Source: Maridesulfovibrio zosterae DSM 11974
Lineage (GTDB): Bacteria > Desulfobacterota > Desulfovibrionia > Desulfovibrionales > Desulfovibrionaceae
Reading direction: 5' to 3'
Assembly: GCF_000425265.1 (NCBI RefSeq)
Contig: NZ_AUDC01000010.1
Span: forward strand, 682,001 to 746,000
DNA: 64,000 nt
This document shows positions 26,861-35,621 of this stretch, in pieces. How positions within the stretch are numbered: position 1 is the stretch's first letter; the number at the start of each line of letters is the position of its first letter. Below the pieces are notes generated by a model. That model made no database searches. It saw only the letters and a list, made by a program, of their open reading frames with translations, and was not told the origin of the DNA. The position numbers were made by a program, and so were the translations under genes.

Positions 26861-28315
26861 ATGCTGGAAAATTTTGAATATGAAAAACAGAAAGATTGTA
26901 TCGGAGTTGTTGGATATTCTTATGCTCTTTCATCTCTTTCAAAGCTTCTTAAGGAAAGCAGTCGTGAAGGCGCGGGAATTGATCTCCAAGCCGGTGTTCT
27001 GCTTGATGAGGTTGGCAATCCACTTTCTTCTGGGTTTAAATTTCCTCTGTATAAAAATTTAAGCGAAATGCTTACTGCTCATCCCCAAATTAATATGGTT
27101 TTTGAGCTTTCAGGACAAAAAGCAATGGTCGCTGAGTTACGTTCATGTCTTCCTGCTGACATAACTTTGGTTGAGCTTCCTGCTGCTCGTTTTTTCTTGC
27201 GTCTGCATGCGACTGATCGTTTATGGATTGCTTGTAAAGCTGACCTGATGCAGACGCAGGGACTGTTTAAATCTGTAGTGGATCAAATGCCGGAGGATAT
27301 AATTGTAATTGGTTCAAGTGGCATGATTGTAGATTGTAATAAGACTTTTTGTATTAAGGCTGGAGAAAATCTTGAGGATTTAAGGGGTCAGAATCCACTT
27401 CACTTTTATGATTGCTTAAGTTCGGTTTGTCCCGTTGAAAAGGGTGTGATCCGTTTAGATAAAATGACTGGAGACAAACCTGATGAGTTGATGATGCCTG
27501 AAACGGATAGTGATGGTAAAATGAATTTCTTCAGGCTTTATATTTATCCGATTGTTGAGGAAGAGACTGGAAAGGTTGTACAGTTGGTTGTTATTCGCAG
27601 AAACATTACCGAGCGAACTTTGATGGAGCATCGTTTTCAGCAATCGGAACGAATGGCAATTGTGGGCGAGCTTTCCGCATACATCGCGCATGAAATTCGT
27701 AATCCGCTTATGGCTATGGGTGGTTTTGCTAAGGTTTTGCTCAAAAACAAAACTATTGATGAGTCTGGGCATGAAAAAATAAAGATCATTTATAATGAAT
27801 CAAAGCGGTTGGACAAACTGTTGAAAAGTATTTTGAGTTTTGTCCGTGCAAAGGATGTTGAAAAGAATAATATTGATGTGAACAGGGTTGCGGCGGATGC
27901 AATGCAGCTTCTTTCATTGGGATGTCAGTTACAGGGCATAAAAGTAGAGCTGGACCTTGATAAGAATATACCTTTGGGAGTAGGCGGGGCCGAGCAGGTC
28001 AGACAATGCCTTATTAATCTTGTGAAAAATTCTATGGAAGCCATGCCTGATGGTGGCATAATAAAGATTTCTACAGGTGTGTCAGCGGCCTTTGTCTGGC
28101 TTGAAGTTCGCGATGACGGACCAGGTATACCGGACGAAATCCGTTCAGAGGTCTTTGAGCCGTTTTATTCCAGCAAGGTAAATGGTAATGGGCTGGGTCT
28201 TCCCCTTGTAAAAAAAATAATGGAAGAATTTGGCGGTGATGTTGAACTAGCCAGCAGGGAAGACAGTGGAACTAGTGTGGCTTTGCTCTTGCCTATAGCT
28301 AATCCGGTTGCGTAA
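26861..28315 (+). CDS. PAS sensor histidine kinase
   Basis: The 484-residue cytoplasmic protein has an N-terminal 130 residues that look Rossmann-like (GVVGYSYALSSL), a PAS domain at about 140-250 (VVDQMPEDIIVIGSSGMIVDCN), then HisKA with H277 in IAHEIRNPL, and HATPase with VKNSMEAMPDGG, DDGPGIPDEI, GNGLGL. No membrane helix is seen, so it senses an internal signal. No response regulator is adjacent. Confidence 0.9.
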   Translation: MLENFEYEKQKDCIGVVGYSYALSSLSKLLKESSREGAGIDLQAGVLLDEVGNPLSSGFKFPLYKNLSEMLTAHPQINMVFELSGQKAMVAELRSCLPADITLVELPAARFFLRLHATDRLWIACKADLMQTQGLFKSVVDQMPEDIIVIGSSGMIVDCNKTFCIKAGENLEDLRGQNPLHFYDCLSSVCPVEKGVIRLDKMTGDKPDELMMPETDSDGKMNFFRLYIYPIVEEETGKVVQLVVIRRNITERTLMEHRFQQSERMAIVGELSAYIAHEIRNPLMAMGGFAKVLLKNKTIDESGHEKIKIIYNESKRLDKLLKSILSFVRAKDVEKNNIDVNRVAADAMQLLSLGCQLQGIKVELDLDKNIPLGVGGAEQVRQCLINLVKNSMEAMPDGGIIKISTGVSAAFVWLEVRDDGPGIPDEIRSEVFEPFYSSKVNGNGLGLPLVKKIMEEFGGDVELASREDSGTSVALLLPIANPVA

Positions 28316-28418
28316 ACAGCATCTACAGCGTAATAGTCTCTCATCATTTTTTTATGGATTTAAAGGCGCAGGTGTGCAGCATCTGTGAATCTTATTATAT
28401 TTCGAACAGGAGATAGAT

Positions 28419-29027
28419 TTGCAAACCGTAGTTCTTGCCTCTCATAATAAAGGTAAAATTGCTGAATTCAATGAGCTTTTTAAAGATTTTGGATTAAATG
28501 TGAAAGGACTTGATCAATTTCCGGAGATTGGGGATATTCCCGAGCCTGGCGAAACATTTCTGGAAAATGCAATAATTAAAGCTCAGACTGTTGCTAACAT
28601 TACCGGACTTCTTGCTGTTGCGGATGATTCCGGTCTGGTAGTGGATGCTTTGGATGGTGCGCCCGGTGTTTATTCTGCCCGTTATAGCGGAGAAGGGGCT
28701 ACTCCTGAAAAGAATAACATTAAGTTACTCAAAGAGCTGGACGGGATAGAAGAAGAGAAGCGGACTGCTCGTTTTGTCTGTGTAATGGTTGCTGCAACAC
28801 CTGATAATATTCGTATTCAGAGTCGCGGAGAATGGGAAGGACAAATTACTTTTGAGCTGTCCGGTGAGCAGGGTTTTGGTTATGATCCATTGTTTTTTGA
28901 CCCTGAATTAAAATGTGTGGCAGCGAAGATGACCCGCGAAACAAAAAATGCCCGCTCTCACAGGGGGAAGGCATTACGTGCCCTTATGGCACAATGGTCT
29001 GACTTTCAGAAAAAAATCAGCAAATAA
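28419..29027 (+). CDS. rdgB: RdgB/HAM1, XTP/dITP pyrophosphatase (TTG start)
   Basis: The 202-residue protein starts at TTG after AGGAGA. Marks are VVLASHNKGKIAEFNELF, ADDSGLVVDALDGAPGVYSARY and GFGYDPLFF. It removes non-canonical purine nucleotides. It is 48 bp upstream of glmS. Confidence 0.95.
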   Translation: MQTVVLASHNKGKIAEFNELFKDFGLNVKGLDQFPEIGDIPEPGETFLENAIIKAQTVANITGLLAVADDSGLVVDALDGAPGVYSARYSGEGATPEKNNIKLLKELDGIEEEKRTARFVCVMVAATPDNIRIQSRGEWEGQITFELSGEQGFGYDPLFFDPELKCVAAKMTRETKNARSHRGKALRALMAQWSDFQKKISK

Positions 29028-29075
29028 TTTTTTAAAGAATCAGCCGGTCAGTAAAATAATCAGGAGACATGATAT

Positions 29076-30899
29076 ATGTGTGGAATTATAGGATATGCCG
29101 GATATCGTCCCGCTGTGCCTCTTATTGTAGAGGGGCTTAGGAGACTTGAATACAGAGGTTATGACTCTGCAGGAGTCGCAACCATTCAGAACAAAGAAAT
29201 TGAGCTTGTGCGTGCTGAGGGGAAACTTGCAGCCCTTGATGAAAAGCTTGCTAAAAAAAATGTAGTCAATTCCACTTTTGGGGTTGGCCATACCCGCTGG
29301 GCAACTCATGGGGTGCCTGTTGAGCGCAATGCTCATCCTCATCTGGATTATGAAAAAAAGATCGCAATGATCCATAATGGCATCATTGAGAATTATCAGG
29401 AAATTAAGAATGATCTGGTCAAAAAAGGCTATGAATTCCGTTCAGATACTGATTCTGAGGTGCTAGTCAACCTAATAGCCGAGGGCCGTAAGTGTAATGA
29501 GTCAATGCTTGAGTCTATTTCCTGGGCTCTTAAACAGGTTGATGGGGCTTATGCTATTGCTGTAGTTTCTGTTGATGAACCGGGAACTGTGTACGCTGCA
29601 CGTGTAGCCAGCCCTATGGTTATGGGTGTTGGAGTCGGTGAAAATTTTGTAGCTTCTGATATTCCTGCTTTCCTGCCATATACCCGTGAAGTTGTTTTCA
29701 TTGAAGATGGCGAGCTCGTGAAAATCACTTCATCCTCATGGGAAGTATTCCGGGCAGACTCTCTTGAACCTGTCGAGAAAGAAGTTAAAACCATTAATTG
29801 GGATGTTCAGGCTGCTCAGAAGGGCGGTCATAAACATTTTATGATCAAAGAAATTTTTGAGCAGCCCAAGGTTATTTCCGATTGTCTTGCAGGGCGTATC
29901 GACCAGACCAAAGGCGAGGTTGTTCTTTCTGAGATTGAGGATATGGAAGTCCCCGAAAGGCTGCATATTATCGCTTGCGGTACATCTTATCATGCTGGGC
30001 TTTGGGGTAAATATCTCATTGAACAATGGGCAAAGATTCCGGTTGAAGTCGAAATTGCCTCAGAGTTTCGTTATCGTGACCCTTTGCTTTCAAAAGACGG
30101 TGTCGCTCTTGCTATCAGTCAATCCGGTGAGACTGCGGATACACTGGCTGGTATCAAACTCGCAAAAGATAAAGGGCTTTCTATTATTGGCCTTTGTAAT
30201 GTGGTTGGCTCCAGTGTTGCCCGTGAGGCTGATTATGTTGTTTACACTCAGGCCGGTCCTGAAATCAGCGTGGCATCAACCAAGGCCATGTGCAGCCAGC
30301 TTACCGCACTTCTGCTGCTTGCTTTGTACTGGGGTAAGAAGAAAGGTGTGATTGATAATGCTACATACAGCCGTGCAACAGCTGATTTGCGAAATATTCC
30401 ATCAATTCTTGAAGCAGAACTTCCGGCTATGCGCAGCAGAGCACAGCAACTCAGCCGTATTTTTTCTGAAGCGGACAGCTTTTTCTTTCTCGGCAGAGGG
30501 CTTTATTTTCCATTGGCACTAGAGGGAGCACTTAAGCTTAAGGAAATCTCTTACATTCATGCCGAAGGTTATGCTTCCGGAGAGATGAAACATGGTCCAA
30601 TTGCGCTTATTGATCCCAAGTTCCCTACTTTTGCTATGGCTTTAAATGATGACCTTTTTCCCAAGGTCAAATCGAATCTAGTAGAGGTTCAGGCTCGTGG
30701 CGGAGAAATTATTGCCCTGACAAACCCCGGAGTAGAACTGGATGTTGAACATCGCTGGACTATACCAGAAGTCTGGGGTCCTCTTAATACATTCATAGCT
30801 CTTCCTGCTTTGCAGTTGTTTGCATATGAAACAGCAGACTACCTCGGTAAGGATGTGGATCAGCCTCGCAATTTGGCAAAATCCGTAACTGTTGAATAA
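29076..30899 (+). CDS. glmS: GlmS, glutamine-fructose-6-phosphate aminotransferase
   Basis: The 607-residue protein begins MCGIIGYAGYRPA with the Cys nucleophile exposed after Met removal, then glutaminase (VGHTRWATHGVP), and two SIS domains (ISQSGETADTLA). It ends in QPRNLAKSVTVE, the invariant C-terminus used as target by Tn7 TnsD. It makes glucosamine-6-phosphate for cell wall synthesis. The gene is intact; the transposon lies just past it. Confidence 0.98.
   Translation: MCGIIGYAGYRPAVPLIVEGLRRLEYRGYDSAGVATIQNKEIELVRAEGKLAALDEKLAKKNVVNSTFGVGHTRWATHGVPVERNAHPHLDYEKKIAMIHNGIIENYQEIKNDLVKKGYEFRSDTDSEVLVNLIAEGRKCNESMLESISWALKQVDGAYAIAVVSVDEPGTVYAARVASPMVMGVGVGENFVASDIPAFLPYTREVVFIEDGELVKITSSSWEVFRADSLEPVEKEVKTINWDVQAAQKGGHKHFMIKEIFEQPKVISDCLAGRIDQTKGEVVLSEIEDMEVPERLHIIACGTSYHAGLWGKYLIEQWAKIPVEVEIASEFRYRDPLLSKDGVALAISQSGETADTLAGIKLAKDKGLSIIGLCNVVGSSVAREADYVVYTQAGPEISVASTKAMCSQLTALLLLALYWGKKKGVIDNATYSRATADLRNIPSILEAELPAMRSRAQQLSRIFSEADSFFFLGRGLYFPLALEGALKLKEISYIHAEGYASGEMKHGPIALIDPKFPTFAMALNDDLFPKVKSNLVEVQARGGEIIALTNPGVELDVEHRWTIPEVWGPLNTFIALPALQLFAYETADYLGKDVDQPRNLAKSVTVE
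30864..30899 (+). other. attTn7: predicted TnsD recognition sequence in glmS 3' end
   Basis: The last 36 bp of glmS encode NLAKSVTVE and stop, the conserved stretch read by TnsD in Tn7. Element 1 starts 26 bp past the stop codon, matching the known Tn7 geometry. Confidence 0.85.
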
Positions 30900-30919
30900 A
30901 TTAAGGTGGTTATGAGTTT

Positions 30920-30924
30920 GTTTG
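30920..30924. repeat. Target-site duplication GTTTG, glmS side
   Basis: GTTTG is repeated perfectly at 61231-61235, just outside both element 1 ends. Five base pairs is the normal Tn7 duplication. Confidence 0.85.
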
Positions 30925-30932
30925 TGTAGGTA

Positions 30933-30990
30933 AACAATAAAGATGTATACCAAACAATAAAGAAGTATACCAGACAATAAAGTTGTATAC
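30933..30990 (+). repeat. Right-end TnsB-type sites: three abutting 20-bp repeats
   Basis: AACAATAAAGATGTATAC (30933), AACAATAAAGAAGTATAC (30953) and GACAATAAAGTTGTATAC (30973) are in exact 20-bp register. The same core occurs inverted at the other end. Three contiguous sites fit the Tn7 right end. Confidence 0.92.
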
Positions 30991-31011
30991 TAAAGCCGTT
31001 CCTGTTAGACT
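30983..31011 (+). promoter_or_regulatory. Candidate tnsA promoter inside the third end repeat
   Basis: TTGTAT (30983-30988), 17-bp gap, TAGACT (31006-31011). Transcription would start near 31018, leaving the preferred tnsA start at 31045 inside the mRNA. TnsB bound to the end would block this promoter, giving self-control. Confidence 0.45.
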
Positions 31012-31044
31012 ATAACTATGGTCAAAAATAGGAGCGGCTTTCTT

Positions 31045-31863
31045 ATGTCAAAAAGAAATAGTGGCTTAACAGAGGGAAAGATTAAAAGGTGGATCAAAGA
31101 AGGACGTGGGGCTGGGCGTGGTCCGGCCTATTCTCCTTGGTTGCGAGTCCGTGATATCCCTTCCAAAGGCAGGTCTCATCGAGTTTTTGGGCATAAATCA
31201 CGGCGAACACATCATCTATTCTCCGATCTTGAGTTGGCTGTTTTTTTGACTCTTGATTGGTGTTCTAAAACAATTGAAATTCGAGAGCAGTTCCCTTTGC
31301 AGCAGGGTGTCACCCTTGAGTTGGCAAAAGAGGCCAGCATCAGACATCCTCAAATTTCAGGAATTCTCCAAGTCATGTCTTCAGACTTTCTGGTCAACTC
31401 TTCCGATCCGAATCTCCCGAAATTCGCACTACAGGTAAAATACACTAAAGACTTGAGCGATCCAAGAACTGTTGAAAAGCTTGAGTTGGAACGACGCTAC
31501 TGGGCATATAAAGATGTTCCATGGTTTCTGGTTACTGAGAAAGACATTTCTAGCACTGCTTTTCAGAATATTGAATGGTTATATCCTGATCAGCAAAGAA
31601 CTTACGAACTAAGTGAGTTGACTGAACAGTTGAAGTTTTATTCCCATCATTTTACGAAGAATCCTTCTACAACCATAATTAAAATTTCTAAGTCATTGGA
31701 CGTTAAATACGACCATGAAGCTGGAGAGTCGCTGGCTGAAATCAGAGCTCTTTTAGCCAGTCGGTTGCTATCTTTTGACGTGAACATTCCATTCAGAAAG
31801 TTAACCCCTGTGAATATAGGCTACGTGGAGGATATTTCTGCTCTGGAGGTGATAAATGTTTAG
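31045..31863 (+). CDS. tnsA: TnsA endonuclease (element 1)
   Basis: I choose ATG 31045, preceded by AGGAGCGG. With this start the catalytic residues fall at E63, D114, Q130 and K132, the same numbering as Tn7 TnsA. The 272-residue protein has a restriction-enzyme-like nuclease fold (SSDFLV, LQVKYTKD) and a C-terminal winged-helix region. It cuts the 5' strand at the ends while TnsB cuts the 3' strand, giving cut-and-paste movement. The frame could extend to 31018, but numbering and ribosome site argue against it. Confidence 0.95.
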   Translation: MSKRNSGLTEGKIKRWIKEGRGAGRGPAYSPWLRVRDIPSKGRSHRVFGHKSRRTHHLFSDLELAVFLTLDWCSKTIEIREQFPLQQGVTLELAKEASIRHPQISGILQVMSSDFLVNSSDPNLPKFALQVKYTKDLSDPRTVEKLELERRYWAYKDVPWFLVTEKDISSTAFQNIEWLYPDQQRTYELSELTEQLKFYSHHFTKNPSTTIIKISKSLDVKYDHEAGESLAEIRALLASRLLSFDVNIPFRKLTPVNIGYVEDISALEVINV

Positions 31864-33949
31864 AGTCAATGAAGTCCTTAAATACGAAGAAAATTTATTT
31901 CGTGTTTTACAGATTTTTCCAGAGCAGTTGGTTTGGATTGATATTGATGATCCTAAAGTTTTCCCTGTAATTATGCTTATTAGAGAATTGCATGCTGCTT
32001 TAGAGGAGGGCGTGCTTCTTCGTACCGAAGATCCTTTTGCCCAGTTAGCTTTTGAAAATCCTGAGTCAGGCTCCTCCGCTCAGAAAAGACGAGACAAAAG
32101 TTATGACCTGATCAAAGAAATTGTTACTAACTCTAACAGCTATCTCCCTAAAGTACGATCTGAATATATTAATAAAATTGTCGCTGATGGTCGGGCCACA
32201 AAGCGCACTATATATTTGAATCTTCGTAAGTATTGGCAGCGCGGGCAAACCCCCAATGCGCTTCTTCCCGATTACAAAAAATCAGGGGGCAAAGGGAAAA
32301 AACGTAAGGCGAACGGTAAAAAGCTTGGAAGACCTCGGAAATACGCCCCGGGTATTGGCGTGGTGGTTGATGAACAAGTTGAACGTTTTTTCAGGATGGC
32401 GGTTGATAGGTATCTCTTGAAAGATAAGGGGATAAGCCTAGCCTATGCTTACAGAAGATGCTTAAAGTTATATAAAAATTATTTTCCTGATATTCCTGAA
32501 TCAGAAGTTCCAACAAAGCGGCAGTTACAGCATTTTTACTCTCGCGAATATAGTCAGGTCCAGAAATTAAAAAAACGTACAACTGCCATTGAATACATTA
32601 AAGATGTTCGTCCTCTTAAAGGAACAGCCAATAGCAATGTTTTAGGGCCGGGATCTCGTTTTGAGATCGATGCCACAATTGCAGACATCTATCTTGTTTC
32701 CGATAGCGATCGGGGAAATATTGTCGGCCGGCCTGTAATTTACATGGTTATTGATGTGTTCAGCAGAATGGTTGCTGGTTTTTATGTCGGTTTCGAATCT
32801 CCGTCTTATGCAGCCGCTATGCAGGCTCTTGCTATAGCCATGACTGATAAGGTTGAGTTGTGTAAGCAGTTGGGTTTTGAAGATATTACTTATGAACAAT
32901 GGCCGGTTGTAGGGCTACCCAATGCAATTCTAGCAGATAGGGGCGAACTGCTCGGTCATCAAATTGAGTCCCTTGAAAGCAGTTTTGCAGTGCGCATTGA
33001 AAATGCTCCGCCATACCGTGGTGATGCAAAAGGCATTGTCGAGCGAAGTTTCAAAACTCTTCAGGCTGATTTTAAGCCGTTTGCTCCCGGAGTTGTTGAA
33101 AAAACACTTGTTAAAAAGCGTGGGGGAAAAGACTACCGGCTGGATGCCAAGCTGTCAGTGAGTGAATTCAAGAAGATAATTTTATCTTCAGTCCTGTACC
33201 ATAATAGGTTTCACCTTTTGAGTAAGTATGACCGGGATGTTGATATGCCCGCAGATTTGGAAATGACTCCGTTGTCGCTTTGGAATTGGGGAATTCAGAA
33301 CAGGACGGGGCGATTGAGAGTTGCTTCTGAAGATGCGCTCAGAATTAGTTTACTGCCCCGAGTGAAAGCTACTGTTTCCGAATTGGGGATTTCAGTTTTT
33401 GGGGTATATTATACGTCTTCTGAACTCATGAAGAGTGGATGGATGCATCGGTCAAAAGATGTTCGCAGGCCTGTGGGGTTGTATGCAGCCTATGATCCTG
33501 CTTCTGCGGCTCATATCTATCTTTTTCCGTATAAGGGGAAAAGTGATTACTGGGTGTGCACATTGACTGACCGATCCAGAGAATTCCGGGGAAGTTCTTT
33601 CTGGGACGTGTGGCAGGTAAAGGATGCACAAAAGCGGACTAAAGCGAAAAGTAAGTTGGAGGCAGAAGAACAGAAGCGGCTACATGAAGAGTTTGTTGCT
33701 AAAACGATTAAAGAAGCTGAAAGAAAGGCCCCTGACACAAGTCACATGAGCAATGCCGCACGTATAAGAGGAATTCAAGGTAACAAGGCTCAAGAAAAAG
33801 AAGCTGAGAGGAGCGTTCCATTCCATAAGTCGAAAAGGGTACGGAAAGACATTCCGGCAAAAGTCCTTTTGTTTAATGGTGCTCCGCAGGAAAAAGATTA
33901 TAGTTATCCAGATCTTATAGACGAACTCTTTGACGACGAGGAGAGCTAA
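31856..33949 (+). CDS. tnsB: TnsB transposase, DDE type (element 1)
   Basis: The 697-residue protein overlaps tnsA by 8 bp, with GGAGGTGATAA upstream. It has N-terminal helix-turn-helix DNA-binding domains, a retroviral-integrase catalytic core with D272 (FEIDATIAD), D361 (ILADRGEL) and E396 (GIVERSF), spacing D-35-E, and a C-terminal beta barrel and charged tail. It binds the 20-bp end repeats, cuts the 3' ends and joins them to target. Length and motifs are those of Tn7 TnsB (702 residues). Confidence 0.97.
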   Translation: MFRVNEVLKYEENLFRVLQIFPEQLVWIDIDDPKVFPVIMLIRELHAALEEGVLLRTEDPFAQLAFENPESGSSAQKRRDKSYDLIKEIVTNSNSYLPKVRSEYINKIVADGRATKRTIYLNLRKYWQRGQTPNALLPDYKKSGGKGKKRKANGKKLGRPRKYAPGIGVVVDEQVERFFRMAVDRYLLKDKGISLAYAYRRCLKLYKNYFPDIPESEVPTKRQLQHFYSREYSQVQKLKKRTTAIEYIKDVRPLKGTANSNVLGPGSRFEIDATIADIYLVSDSDRGNIVGRPVIYMVIDVFSRMVAGFYVGFESPSYAAAMQALAIAMTDKVELCKQLGFEDITYEQWPVVGLPNAILADRGELLGHQIESLESSFAVRIENAPPYRGDAKGIVERSFKTLQADFKPFAPGVVEKTLVKKRGGKDYRLDAKLSVSEFKKIILSSVLYHNRFHLLSKYDRDVDMPADLEMTPLSLWNWGIQNRTGRLRVASEDALRISLLPRVKATVSELGISVFGVYYTSSELMKSGWMHRSKDVRRPVGLYAAYDPASAAHIYLFPYKGKSDYWVCTLTDRSREFRGSSFWDVWQVKDAQKRTKAKSKLEAEEQKRLHEEFVAKTIKEAERKAPDTSHMSNAARIRGIQGNKAQEKEAERSVPFHKSKRVRKDIPAKVLLFNGAPQEKDYSYPDLIDELFDDEES

Positions 33950-35611
33950 ATGCCACTACCGAAGAACATAGTAAAAGCTGTTTATACTCCTTCTGATGTT
34001 CCAAGCTATAGAGGGAACCCGTGTATCGAGGCTTTGCCAGAGAAAATGTCGCATGCACAGGTGAAGAGTAGTTTGCGCGGTGATGTTAAATTTCATACTG
34101 AAGACATCTTTGCAGATAAACGTGTACGAGCACATATGATCCCTTCTTTACTGGATGACTTTTTTCAGCCGTTAGCTGCTCATATTAAGCTTGAAGAAAG
34201 ATTGTCCATAATGATTAGGCGTGGTTATGTTGGACGAAATTTAGATGACGGTTCTTGGGCGGCTCATATGCAGAATGGTTATGAGCGACTTAAAAGTGGT
34301 GAGCTCGACACCTGTAAGTTTAGAAAAGCCCGGTCAACAGCCTTAAGTTTGTTGTTTCTTGGATGTTCTGGGAGCGGTAAGTCAACAACATTAGATTATA
34401 GTCTTGCAGCATACCCTCAAGCGATTTTTCACGAAAAATATAATTTTATTCAAGTTGTTTATTTAAAAATTGATTGTCCCCATGATGGGGGTATTAGGAA
34501 TCTCTGTGTTAATTTTTTCCGCGCATTGGATCAAGTTTTGGAAACCAATTACGAAGAAAGGTATGTCAAAAAGAGATCCACTGCAGAAACATTACTTAAT
34601 TTGATGCCGCATGTCGCAAATTTACATGGGTTGGGACTATTGGTTATTGATGAAATTCAGCATTTAAGCAGAAAAAGGTCGGGTGGCGTTGATAAAATGC
34701 TTAATTTCTTCGTCACAATGGTTAACACAATTGGGCTTCCCGTTGTTTTAGTAGGTACTCCAAAGGCTAGATCTATTTTTGAAAGGGATTTACGCTCTGC
34801 ACGCAGGGGGGCTGGATTTGGGTCATTACTTTGGGAGCCAATGGCGAATCCGGCACCTGTAATTAATGCAAAAACGGGAAAGATAAAACGAACAGAATGG
34901 AGAGCTTTCACTGATGTCTTATGGAAATATCAGTGGCTTGAAAAACGTGATGAAATTCTCAGTGAAGAGATCCGCCAATGCTGGTACGACTTGTCTCAAG
35001 GAGTGCATGATATAGTCGTTAAACTGTTTGTTTTATCTCAGCTCAGGGCAATAGTTACCGGAACAGAACGGATTACTTTAAATCTTATAAAGCAAGTTTA
35101 TGAAGATGAGTTCAAACCGGTACATCCCATGTTGGCCGCCCTTCGGTCAAAGGATCCTGAAAAAATCGCACAATTTTCAGATCTTACGTTGCCAGGAATG
35201 GATCAAAAAATGTTGGAGCTGTCGTCCGCAATCAGTGAGGTCGTGGAGTTCGAGGATTCTCCTTACGTCATTTATGGTGGAAATGAACAAGCTCAAAGAT
35301 TGCATTCTTTGCTTACCGGCATGGGATGTGAGTCCTCCAGAGTAGTTTCGCTTGTTAAGAAAGCCTTGGCTCAATCGCCGGGACTGTCTACGCGTGCTTT
35401 GGTTCCGGTTATTTTGGATTGGTATGAATCTTCTGATTTGGTGCCTGAAAAAGTATCTTCCAGTAAGATTAAGTCAGTTCCAAAGAAAAATTGGAATACT
35501 CTTGATTCGGATGATTTACGTTTTAAATTTTCTCAGGTCGACGAGGTAAATTTGTATGGTGAGTTGAAAAAATATTCATTGATTTTCGATGTAAACTCAT
35601 GGTTGCAGTAG
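33950..35611 (+). CDS. tnsC: TnsC AAA+ regulator (element 1)
   Basis: The 553-residue protein starts immediately after the tnsB stop. Walker A is LGCSGSGKSTTLDY and Walker B is LLVIDEIQHLSR. It binds ATP on DNA, links target selectors TnsD/TnsE to TnsAB and enforces target immunity. Length matches Tn7 TnsC (555 residues). Confidence 0.96.
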   Translation: MPLPKNIVKAVYTPSDVPSYRGNPCIEALPEKMSHAQVKSSLRGDVKFHTEDIFADKRVRAHMIPSLLDDFFQPLAAHIKLEERLSIMIRRGYVGRNLDDGSWAAHMQNGYERLKSGELDTCKFRKARSTALSLLFLGCSGSGKSTTLDYSLAAYPQAIFHEKYNFIQVVYLKIDCPHDGGIRNLCVNFFRALDQVLETNYEERYVKKRSTAETLLNLMPHVANLHGLGLLVIDEIQHLSRKRSGGVDKMLNFFVTMVNTIGLPVVLVGTPKARSIFERDLRSARRGAGFGSLLWEPMANPAPVINAKTGKIKRTEWRAFTDVLWKYQWLEKRDEILSEEIRQCWYDLSQGVHDIVVKLFVLSQLRAIVTGTERITLNLIKQVYEDEFKPVHPMLAALRSKDPEKIAQFSDLTLPGMDQKMLELSSAISEVVEFEDSPYVIYGGNEQAQRLHSLLTGMGCESSRVVSLVKKALAQSPGLSTRALVPVILDWYESSDLVPEKVSSSKIKSVPKKNWNTLDSDDLRFKFSQVDEVNLYGELKKYSLIFDVNSWLQ

Positions 35612-35621
35612 GTGTCGCATA

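Noticed and set aside
30916-30920. Alternative GTTTG as target duplication
   Set aside because: It overlaps the chosen copy, but only 30920-30924 places both ends at TGT with equal distance to AACAATAAAG.
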